From assembly GCA_003506895.1 (NCBI GenBank), contig DNXO01000132.1, positions 156,110-165,184 of the forward strand: DNA of 9,075 nucleotides, read 5' to 3'. Origin of the DNA: Acetobacteraceae bacterium (GTDB lineage: Bacteria; Pseudomonadota; Alphaproteobacteria; Acetobacterales; Acetobacteraceae). A program made the position numbers and the translations under genes. Every line of letters starts with the position of its first letter. The stretch's first letter is position 1. Below the pieces are notes generated by a model. It was not told where the DNA came from. It made no database searches and was given only the letters and a program-made list of their open reading frames with translations. Shown here piece by piece: positions 1 to 5,838 of this stretch.

Positions 1-1416
1 CGCGGCGTCGGCATGGACGTGGTGAAGACCAACATCGAAAAGATCGGCGGCACGATCGACCTGAAAAGCACCGTGGGTCAGGGAACGACCTTCACCGTGA
101 AGATCCCGCTGACCCTGGCGATCGTCTCGGCCCTGATCGTGGAAGCCGGCAAGGAACGCTTCGCCATCCCGCAACTCAGCGTGGTGGAACTGGTCCGGGC
201 CTCGCGCGGGGCGGCGCTGTCGTCCGGCAGCAGCGTTATCGAGCGCATCAACGACACACCCGTCCTGCGGTTGCGCAGCCGGCTGCTGCCGCTGGTCAGC
301 CTGACCGAACTGCTGGCCCTGGGGTCGGACGACCGGGCGGAGGACAGCGCCCATGTCGTGGTGGCCCAGGTCGGGCAGCACATGATGGGCATCATCGTGG
401 ACCGAGTCTTCGATACCGAGGAAATCGTCGTTAAACCGGTCGCCCCGATCCTGCGCCACGTCACCATGTTCAGCGGCAACACGATCCTGGGCGACGGCTC
501 CGTCATCATGATCCTCGATCCCAACGGCATCGCCCGCGCCAGCGGCGTCGGCGCGGGGTCGGAGGCCAAGCTGCTGCGCGGCGCCCCGGTCGAGGCGCAA
601 AGCTCCGCCGACAAGACCGCGATGCTGCTGTTCCGCGCCGGAGAAAACCAGCGCATGGCCGTGCCGCTGGGCCTCGTCGCTCGGCTGGAGGACATCCCGC
701 GCGAGAAGATCGAACTGTCCTGTGGAGCGCCGGTGACGCAGTACCGCGGGAAACTGATGCCGCTGATCGCGATCGACGGGGGAGACGACGGGCAAAAGCC
801 CACGCAGCCGTTGCTGGTGTTCGCCGACGGCGATCGCACCATGGGCCTGATGGTCGATGAGATCGTCGATGTGGTCGAGGACAGCCTGGACATCGAACTG
901 GCCGCCGGACGGCCCGGCCTGCTGGGAACCGCAGTGATCGGCGGTCAGGCCACCGACGTGCTGGATACCGGTTACTGGCTGACCCAGGCTTGGCAGGACT
1001 GGTTCCGCAGTGTCCCGCGACAGGGCACCGCGCCCGGGCAGCCTCACATCCTGCTGGTCGATGACAGTGAGTTCTTCCGCCAGTTGACGGTTCCGATGCT
1101 GGGGGCCGCAGGCTTCCGCGTCACCGCCGTCGGCAGTGCCACCGAGGCGCTAAGACTGCGCGACACCGGCTGCATGTTCGACGCCATCGTGTCCGATATC
1201 GAGATGCCGGAGATGGACGGCATGCAGTTCGCCCGAACCATCCGGTCTGGGGGGGCCTGGGTCCGGTTGCCGCTGATCGCCATGACCGCCCACTCGGACA
1301 CCGACAACGCCCGCGCCGGGCGGGAGGCCGGTTTCACCGACTACGTCGGCAAGTTCGAGCGGGAGGCGCTGGTCGCCAGCCTTCGCACCAACCTGACCGA
1401 ACCGGTCGTCGTATAA
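1..1416 (+). CDS. cheA: Chemotaxis hybrid histidine kinase CheA, 3' part (ATPase end, two CheW-like domains, receiver)
   Basis: CheA is the cytoplasmic kinase that couples chemoreceptors to CheY and CheB. The gene runs in from the left edge; 471 residues are visible and the phosphotransfer, dimerisation and most of the ATPase domain are missing. The frame opens at base 1 with RGVGMDVVK, the glycine-rich G-box of the HATPase domain, ending near residue 35. A CheW-like (P5) domain covers about 36-180 and a second, more diverged one about 200-335. A receiver domain covers about 347-465 with acidic pair D354/D355, phospho-acceptor D399 in SDIEMPEMDG, T429 and K451. The residue after that lysine is Phe, not the usual Pro. 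Seen: domain order and motifs. Known: a receiver fused to CheA can act as a phosphate sink or modulate kinase output. Inferred: that role here. First gene of the cluster, 13 nt before cheW. Confidence 0.95.
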   Translation, partial: RGVGMDVVKTNIEKIGGTIDLKSTVGQGTTFTVKIPLTLAIVSALIVEAGKERFAIPQLSVVELVRASRGAALSSGSSVIERINDTPVLRLRSRLLPLVSLTELLALGSDDRAEDSAHVVVAQVGQHMMGIIVDRVFDTEEIVVKPVAPILRHVTMFSGNTILGDGSVIMILDPNGIARASGVGAGSEAKLLRGAPVEAQSSADKTAMLLFRAGENQRMAVPLGLVARLEDIPREKIELSCGAPVTQYRGKLMPLIAIDGGDDGQKPTQPLLVFADGDRTMGLMVDEIVDVVEDSLDIELAAGRPGLLGTAVIGGQATDVLDTGYWLTQAWQDWFRSVPRQGTAPGQPHILLVDDSEFFRQLTVPMLGAAGFRVTAVGSATEALRLRDTGCMFDAIVSDIEMPEMDGMQFARTIRSGGAWVRLPLIAMTAHSDTDNARAGREAGFTDYVGKFEREALVASLRTNLTEPVVV

Positions 1417-1429
1417 ATAAGGATCAGAG

Positions 1430-1909
1430 ATGACCACGAACATCCTGGAGCGGCCGGATCCGGCCCTCACCACGGAAGAAAACCAGGTCCTGGTGACACT
1501 CACCCTGGGCGAGCAGCTTTGCGGCGTCCCGGTGCTGGCAGTGCGCGACGTCCTGGGTGAGCAGACCATCACCCGCATCCCCCTGGCGCCGCCCGAGATC
1601 GCCGGCAGCCTGAACCTGCGCGGCCGCATCGTCACCGCGATCGATCTTCGGCAACGCCTGCGCCTGCCGCCACCGCCGCCCGGACAACCGCGCATGTCCG
1701 TCGTCGCGGACCAGGGCGGCGAGCTTTATGCCCTGCTGGTCGATCAGGTGTCGGAAGTGCTCAGCCTGGACGCGTCGACTTTCGAACGGAACCCGCCAAC
1801 GCTGGAGAAAACCTGGGCCGCCTTCAGCACCGGCATCTTCCGCCTGGATGGCCGGCTGCTGGTCGTCCTGGACGTCGCCAAACTGCTGGCCCTATCGGGA
1901 GAGGAATAA
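1430..1909 (+). CDS. cheW: Chemotaxis coupling protein CheW
   Basis: A 159-residue single-domain CheW, the cytoplasmic adaptor that bridges chemoreceptor tips and the P5 domain of CheA. The family signature is clear at 62-73 (NLRGRIVTAIDL), followed by the second subdomain (ALLVDQVSEVL, 101-111) and the C-terminal strand region FRLDGRLLVVLDVAKLL. Length is typical. The ATG is supported by AAGGA at 1419-1423, 6 nt upstream. Between the two half-barrels is a run of five prolines (80-84), which would normally need EF-P for smooth translation. The gene lies 13 nt after cheA and 7 nt before cheY, so it is an operon member. It is distinct from the two CheW-like domains fused in the upstream kinase. 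Confidence 0.95.
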   Translation: MTTNILERPDPALTTEENQVLVTLTLGEQLCGVPVLAVRDVLGEQTITRIPLAPPEIAGSLNLRGRIVTAIDLRQRLRLPPPPPGQPRMSVVADQGGELYALLVDQVSEVLSLDASTFERNPPTLEKTWAAFSTGIFRLDGRLLVVLDVAKLLALSGEE

Positions 1910-1916
1910 CCCCCCA

Positions 1917-2285
1917 ATGACACGCACCTGCCTTGTTGTGGACGACAGCCGCGTCGTCCGCAAAGTCGCGCGCCGGATACTGGAATCGAACGGATTCGCG
2001 GTCACCGAGGCCGCCGACGGTCAAAAAGCGCTGGATGCCTGCCATGCAAGCCTGCCCGACTGCGTCCTGCTGGACTGGAACATGCCGGTCATGGACGGAC
2101 TGTCCTTCCTGAAGGCGCTGCGAAAGGAGTACGGCCCCGACAACCCGCTGGTGGTGTTCTGCACAACCGAAAACGACATGGGCCATATCGAGGCCGCGAT
2201 ATCGAACGGCGCGCAGGAATACATCATGAAGCCGTTCGACGAAGACATCCTGACCGGCAAGTTCGCGCAGGTCGGTCTGCTGTGA
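1917..2285 (+). CDS. cheY: Single-domain response regulator CheY
   Basis: A 122-residue stand-alone receiver protein. Phosphorylated by CheA, CheY proteins bind the flagellar motor switch and change rotation. All key residues are present: acidic pair D9/D10, phospho-acceptor D53 in LLDWNMPVMDG, T83, the aromatic switch position Y102 and K105 in IMKPFD. No output domain follows. The reading frame stays open further upstream inside cheW, but the ATG at 1917 starts exactly where receiver domains begin (MTRTCLVVDDSR). It also has a purine-rich GGGAGAGGA at 1897-1905, which sits at the end of cheW. Its TGA stop overlaps the GTG start of cheB by 4 nt, implying translational coupling. The name rests on position in the che cluster; motor binding is inferred. 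Confidence 0.93.
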   Translation: MTRTCLVVDDSRVVRKVARRILESNGFAVTEAADGQKALDACHASLPDCVLLDWNMPVMDGLSFLKALRKEYGPDNPLVVFCTTENDMGHIEAAISNGAQEYIMKPFDEDILTGKFAQVGLL

Positions 2286-3346
2286 CCGCGCCCGTCCGGG
2301 CACCCGACGCCGCTCGGGTCATGGTTTGCGACGACTCGGCCGTGATCCGGGGTGCGTTGGCCCGCATCCTGGAATCCGACCCCGCCATCATCGTGGCGGC
2401 CAAGGTGGAGAACGGCAGGCTGGCGATCGACCAACTCCGCGCCGCCCGGGTCGATGTCGTGGTGCTGGATATCGAGATGCCGGTGATGGACGGCCTGACC
2501 GCCCTGCCCTTGCTGTTGCGTGCCGATCCGGGCGTGCGGGTGATCATGGCCTCCACCCTGACCACGCGCGGGGCCGACATCGCCTTGCGGGCGCTACGCC
2601 TCGGCGCCTCGGACTACGTGCCAAAGCCGTCCAGCATCGGTACCGTCGGCGATGACGGGTTCCGGCGGGAGTTGGTGGAGAAAGTCAAAGGCCTCGCGCG
2701 GCTGCGCCGGCGGTCCATCGCGGCGTCGCACACGCCGATCGCTCTAAGGCCGGCACCACTACTGCCACCGCGATTGCTGGCGGTCGGCAGTTCCACCGGC
2801 GGGCCGCAGGCGCTGTTCAACCTGGTCCAGGGATTGGGGCGCGGCGTGAACGTGCCTGTGGTGATGACCCAGCACATGCCGGCGACGTTCACGCCGATCC
2901 TGGCGGACCACCTGAATCGTCTGGGCATGATGCCATGCACCGAGGCGCGAGACGGTGAGGCGCTGGTCCCTGGCCGGATTTATCTGGCCCCCGGCGACAG
3001 GCATCTGCTGATCGAGGGCGGCCGTGGCGGACTACGGACCCGCCTGACCACCGGCCCGCCGGAGAACTTCTGCCGCCCGTCCGTCGATCCGATGCTGCGC
3101 TCCGCCACCGCGGCCTGCGATGGCAGGGTGCTGGTCACGATGTTGACAGGCATGGGCCACGATGGCCTGGCCGGAACACGAAAAGTCATCGAGGCCGGCG
3201 GAGCCGCGATCGGGCAGGACGAAGCCAGCAGCGTTGTGTGGGGCATGCCCGGCGCCATCGCCCAGGCCGGTCTGTGTCATGCCGTGCTGCCGCTGCCGAA
3301 AATCGCACCCAAGCTTCTCGACATGCTCAAAGGTGCCCACCCATGA
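2282..3346 (+). CDS. cheB: Chemotaxis protein-glutamate methylesterase/glutamine deamidase CheB
   Basis: CheB removes methyl groups from chemoreceptor glutamates (and deamidates glutamines), resetting sensitivity in response to CheA phosphorylation. The 354-residue protein has an N-terminal receiver, about 11-130, with D17/D18, phospho-acceptor D63 (LDIEMPVMDG), S91 and K115. A short Arg-rich linker follows (about 140-160), then the methylesterase domain, about 164-350. The catalytic triad is visible: S171 in GSSTGGPQAL, H198 in TQHMPATFT and D294 in TGMGHDGL. Length and layout are those of classical CheB. The start is GTG at 2282, overlapping the cheY stop as GTGA. The TGA stop at 3344 overlaps the cheR ATG in the same way. 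Confidence 0.96.
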   Translation: MTAPVRAPDAARVMVCDDSAVIRGALARILESDPAIIVAAKVENGRLAIDQLRAARVDVVVLDIEMPVMDGLTALPLLLRADPGVRVIMASTLTTRGADIALRALRLGASDYVPKPSSIGTVGDDGFRRELVEKVKGLARLRRRSIAASHTPIALRPAPLLPPRLLAVGSSTGGPQALFNLVQGLGRGVNVPVVMTQHMPATFTPILADHLNRLGMMPCTEARDGEALVPGRIYLAPGDRHLLIEGGRGGLRTRLTTGPPENFCRPSVDPMLRSATAACDGRVLVTMLTGMGHDGLAGTRKVIEAGGAAIGQDEASSVVWGMPGAIAQAGLCHAVLPLPKIAPKLLDMLKGAHP

Positions 3347-4200
3347 CCGCCCCGCTGTCATCGCTTGCCTTCGAAACACTGGCTTCGCTGCTGAAGTCGA
3401 AATCCGGCCTGATAGTCGGCACGGACAAGATCTACCTGTTGGAAGCCCGCCTGAACGGCATCGTCAAACGCGAAAAACTAAATGACATGAACGGGTTGGC
3501 GGAACGCCTCCGCCGGCCCGGCAGCGACACCCTGGCGCGGGAGGTGGTGGAGGCGATGACCACCAACGAAAGCTTCTTCTTCCGCGACGACAAGCCATTC
3601 CAGCATTTCCGGTCCCAAGCGCTCCCGTGTCTGGTCGCCGCTCGGCCGCCCGGCAGTACGATTCGCATCTGGTCCGCGGCGTCGTCCTCGGGCCAGGAGG
3701 CCTATTCGCTGGCCATGATCGTGGCCGAAAGCACCGCCGTGCTGGCGGGGCGCAAGGTCGAGATCATCGGCACCGACATAGCCCGAGACCAACTCGCCAG
3801 GGCCCGCGACGGCGTTTACTCGCAATTCGAGGTGCAGCGCGGCCTGCCGGTGCAGATGCTGATGCGCTATTTCAAAAGAGAGGAGCCAAACTGGCGAATT
3901 GCCGACACAATCCGCGCGATGGTGGAATTCCGCGAATTCAACCTGTTGTCCGACCTGCGGGCGCTCGGCAAGTTCGATATCGTGTTCTGCCGCAACGTGC
4001 TGATCTACTTCGATCAGCCAACGAAAGCCCGGGTTCTGGAGGCTGCCGCCGCCCTGATGCCGCCGGATGGCCTGATGTACCTGGGGGGCGCCGAGACGGT
4101 GCTGGGAATCACCAACCGCCTCACGCCGTTGCCAAATGAGCGGGGGGTTTACGGGGTTGCGGCAATGGCCGCCAAACAACGGCTGGTCGCGGCGGTGTAA
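3343..4200 (+). CDS. cheR: Chemotaxis protein-glutamate O-methyltransferase CheR
   Basis: CheR transfers methyl groups from S-adenosylmethionine to receptor glutamates and works against CheB in adaptation. The 285-residue protein has the N-terminal CheR helical domain (about 1-75). The family motif TTNESFFFRD is at 73-82, the SAM-binding loop IWSAASSSGQEAYSLAM at 109-125, IIGTDI at 141-146 and FDIVFCRNVLIYF at 211-223. The frame is open upstream to 3238, but that stretch lies within cheB in another frame. The ATG at 3343, overlapping the cheB stop (ATGA), gives the usual CheR length. It is the last visible gene of the cluster. A 12-bp inverted repeat 6 nt past its stop is the likely transcript end. 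No cheD or receptor gene follows. Confidence 0.96.
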   Translation: MTAPLSSLAFETLASLLKSKSGLIVGTDKIYLLEARLNGIVKREKLNDMNGLAERLRRPGSDTLAREVVEAMTTNESFFFRDDKPFQHFRSQALPCLVAARPPGSTIRIWSAASSSGQEAYSLAMIVAESTAVLAGRKVEIIGTDIARDQLARARDGVYSQFEVQRGLPVQMLMRYFKREEPNWRIADTIRAMVEFREFNLLSDLRALGKFDIVFCRNVLIYFDQPTKARVLEAAAALMPPDGLMYLGGAETVLGITNRLTPLPNERGVYGVAAMAAKQRLVAAV

Positions 4201-4206
4201 TCATTC

Positions 4207-4239
4207 GTGTGACGGCCGAAGCAAGCCCGGCCGTCACAC
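4207..4239. terminator. Inverted repeat between convergent cheR and carD, probable shared terminator
   Basis: A perfect 12-bp inverted repeat: GTGTGACGGCCG at 4207-4218 pairs with CGGCCGTCACAC at 4228-4239 across a 9-nt loop. It is 6 nt after the cheR stop and 6 nt past the carD stop on the other strand, which is where a bidirectional terminator belongs. Neither strand has a T-run after the stem, so it is not a textbook intrinsic terminator. It may instead stabilise 3' ends after Rho-dependent termination. Confidence 0.6.
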
Positions 4240-4245
4240 AGCCGA

Positions 4246-4905
4246 TCAGACCGTCTTCAGGAAATCCGTCAGCTTGTTGATCGCCGTCTGCTTGTCGGTC
4301 TTGTCCAGCGCCCCAAGCTCTGCCGCCAGCCGATCCATCGCCGACTCATAGATCTGCCGTTCGGAGAAACTCTGGTCCGGCTGACCGGCGTTGCGGTGCA
4401 GGTCGCGCACAACCTCCGCGATCGCCAGCGGATCGCCGGAGTTGATCTTCGCCTCATACTCCTGCGCCCGGCGCGACCACATGGTGCGCTTGATCCGCGC
4501 CTTGCCGCGCAGGACGTTCAGCGCCTCATCGAACAGCTTGCGGGTCGCCAGCTTGCGCAGACCAGCGGTGCGGGCCTTCGCCACCGGCACCCGCAGGGTC
4601 ATGCGGTTTTCCTCGAACGTGATGTGGATCAGTTCCAGCTTGTGGCCGGCAATCTCTTCCACCGCGATACGCTCGACCTTGCCCACGCCATGCGTCGGGT
4701 AAACGACATGATCGCCCTCGACGAAGATTTCCGCCTTCGCGATCGCACGCGGAGTCAGGTTCGGACCGTTGTGTAGCGGCCGGATCGCCGGGCGTTGTTC
4801 GGAGGTTGTCGATTGGGTTTCGGTCACGGCCGGTTCGGCCACCTGGTTCGAAACGTCTTCCACTGCCTGCTGCTCGTCTGCCATGTTGATCGCCGTCTCG
4901 CTCAC
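4246..4905 (-). CDS. CarD/CdnL-family RNA-polymerase-binding transcription regulator
   Basis: CarD/CdnL proteins bind the RNA polymerase beta subunit and stabilise the open complex at promoters such as those for rRNA. The GTG at 4905 gives 219 residues. About 1-57 is an extension rich in Glu, Gln, Thr and Ala. The RNAP-interacting domain covers about 60-115, with EGDHVVYPTHGVGKVERI at 63-80. The helical DNA-facing domain covers about 120-219, with W143 in MWSRRAQEYEAKINSGDPL; a Trp at this place contacts the upstream edge of the bubble in known CarD proteins. An ATG at 4884 (212 residues) is an alternative start; neither has a strong ribosome binding site, though GGATGG lies 9 nt before the GTG. 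It follows fdxA on the same strand after a 227-nt gap with repeats, so it may have its own promoter. The general family is secure; the start is not. Confidence 0.9.
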   Translation of the reverse strand: MSETAINMADEQQAVEDVSNQVAEPAVTETQSTTSEQRPAIRPLHNGPNLTPRAIAKAEIFVEGDHVVYPTHGVGKVERIAVEEIAGHKLELIHITFEENRMTLRVPVAKARTAGLRKLATRKLFDEALNVLRGKARIKRTMWSRRAQEYEAKINSGDPLAIAEVVRDLHRNAGQPDQSFSERQIYESAMDRLAAELGALDKTDKQTAINKLTDFLKTV

Positions 4906-4934
4906 CTTTGCAGACCATCCGATAGGCGGATGGC

Positions 4935-4956
4935 TTCAGGTCGTTGACGGCCTGAA
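4935..4956. promoter_or_regulatory. 22-bp imperfect palindrome in the carD leader
   Basis: TTCAGG at 4935-4940 and CCTGAA at 4951-4956 are perfect inverted arms. Inside them CGT (4942-4944) pairs with ACG (4947-4949), so 18 of 22 positions are symmetric. It sits 30-51 nt upstream of the carD GTG. It could be an operator for a dimeric regulator or an RNA hairpin in the leader; nothing in the sequence decides between these. Confidence 0.35.
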
Positions 4957-5031
4957 TGTTGATAACGCCGACGCCGCAACCGTGCGGCTATCGCATTCCT
5001 CGCACCCGATGCGGTGTTCTTGATGTTCCTG

Positions 5032-5044
5032 TCCGACGGTCGGA
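5032..5044. promoter_or_regulatory. 13-bp perfect palindrome upstream of carD
   Basis: TCCGAC at 5032-5037 and GTCGGA at 5039-5044 are perfect inverted arms around one base. The element lies in the fdxA-carD gap, about 130 nt upstream of carD. It is short enough to arise by chance in GC-rich DNA; operator function is only a possibility. Confidence 0.25.
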
Positions 5045-5063
5045 GAACGACACGCAACCGGCG

Positions 5064-5105
5064 AAATCAGGCAGCAACGATAACACAAATCAGGCATCAC
5101 GTCAG
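5064..5105 (-). promoter_or_regulatory. Possible carD promoter with a 10-bp direct repeat
   Basis: On the minus strand TGCCTGATTT occurs twice, at 5096-5087 and 5073-5064, with a 23-bp period. A weak promoter match overlaps it: CTGACG at 5105-5100, 17-bp spacer, TATCGT at 5082-5077, each matching 4 of 6 sigma-70 consensus bases. One repeat would sit in the spacer and the other near the transcription start, an arrangement common for repressor sites. The repeat is seen; promoter and operator are inferred. Confidence 0.25.
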
Positions 5106-5132
5106 CGCCTAAACATTGGCGCCGGAAAGCGT

Positions 5133-5465
5133 TCAGGCCTTGCCCGGCTCTTCCGAGAACAATGCCTCCTTGCCCGGCTTATCCTTCCACTCCTCCGCGT
5201 CGTCCGGCGGCGTGCCCTTGCGGGTGATATTCGGCCACAGCGCGGCGTATTTGCGATTGAGTTCGGCCCAATGGGCCGCCTTGTCGTCGCTGTCGGGCAG
5301 GATGGCTTCGGCGGGGCATTCCGGCTCACACACGCCGCAATCGATGCATTCATCCGGCTGGATCACCAGCATGTTGTCGCCGACGTAAAAGCAATCAACC
5401 GGGCAGACTTCAACGCAGTCCATGAATTTGCAGCGAATGCAGTTTTCGGTGACCACATAGGTCAT
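5133..5465 (-). CDS. fdxA: Seven-iron ferredoxin FdxA ([3Fe-4S][4Fe-4S])
   Basis: A 110-residue electron carrier of the bacterial 7Fe ferredoxin family, closely resembling Azotobacter ferredoxin I in residues 1-55. By that alignment C9, C17 and C50 hold the [3Fe-4S] cluster, and C21, C40, C43 and C46 hold the [4Fe-4S] cluster. C12 and C25 match the two non-ligand cysteines of that protein. The C-terminal half (WPNITRKGTPPDDAEEWKDKPGK) is the usual family tail. The frame is open further upstream to 5654, but ATG 5465 gives the canonical MTYVVTENC start and has AGGGG at 5477-5473, 7 nt before it. It lies 43 nt after the S4 gene and upstream of carD on the same strand. Known members supply electrons or help in oxidative stress; the partner here is unknown. 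Confidence 0.96.
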   Translation of the reverse strand: MTYVVTENCIRCKFMDCVEVCPVDCFYVGDNMLVIQPDECIDCGVCEPECPAEAILPDSDDKAAHWAELNRKYAALWPNITRKGTPPDDAEEWKDKPGKEALFSEEPGKA

Positions 5466-5508
5466 TGGCGAACCCCTGAATGTCGGAAGAAGCGGCCCTA
5501 ACCGCCGA

Positions 5509-5838
5509 TCAAGGCGCGCGATATGCCGATGAATCGGCGCCAGTGCAAGATGTTGCTGGCACATCGCTGATATCCGCATAAAGAAACCTGGCCTCCGAGG
5601 CTGGTCCACGGCGCGTTGCAAGGCTTTCCACCCGCAAGACGCGAACCATCCCATGCACCGGTATTGTCAGCACATCCCCAACCCTCAGCTTCGCATGCGG
5701 TTTCACTGTGGGCTGACGATTGATGCGGATCGAACCTTGCGCCACCAGACCGGCACAGTCTGCGCGGGCACGCATGACGCGGGCACACCAGAGCCATTTG
5801 TCCAGCCGCTGCCAGTCCTGGTCTTCCCTGTCGGCTAT
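5509..5838 (-). CDS. S4-domain RNA-binding protein (Hsp15/HslR-like), probable ATA start
   Basis: A small basic RNA-binding protein. The S4 fold (about residues 11-58) reads RLDKWLWCARVMRARADCAG, then LVAQGSIRINRQ and LRVGDVLTI. RVLRVESLATRRGPASEARFLYADI (66-90) follows, typical of alphaproteobacterial Hsp15-like proteins. Hsp15 itself binds stalled 50S subunits carrying peptidyl-tRNA; this role is only inferred here. The start is unusual. The frame runs back to a stop near 5977 with no ATG, GTG or TTG before the domain, and the first ATG (5775) would delete RLDKWLWCARV, the core of the S4 helix. An ATA at 5838-5836 has GGAGG exactly 6 nt upstream, overlaps the helicase TAG stop by 4 nt and gives 109 residues beginning (M)ADREDQDW. 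Alternatives are initiation at 5775, or a real or artefactual single-base shift from the GTG at 5845 in another frame. Confidence 0.8.
   Translation of the reverse strand: MADREDQDWQRLDKWLWCARVMRARADCAGLVAQGSIRINRQPTVKPHAKLRVGDVLTIPVHGMVRVLRVESLATRRGPASEARFLYADISDVPATSCTGADSSAYRAP

Noticed and set aside
78..893. 271-codon open frame on the minus strand opposite cheA
   Set aside because: Ser/Thr/Arg-rich translation with no domain, opposite clear CheW-like domains. It is a by-product of codon bias.
3238..3342. Upstream extension of cheR inside cheB
   Set aside because: The ATG at 3343 overlaps the cheB stop and gives normal CheR length; the extra 35 residues have no CheR character.
5105..5122. 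Small hairpin after fdxA as a terminator
   Set aside because: The stem is only 5 bp (GCGCC/GGCGC) with an 8-nt loop and no T-run, too weak to call.
4956..5501. 181-codon plus-strand open frame covering the carD-fdxA gap and fdxA antisense
   Set aside because: It lies mostly opposite fdxA, which has all its cluster cysteines. The part in the gap shows no protein-like features.
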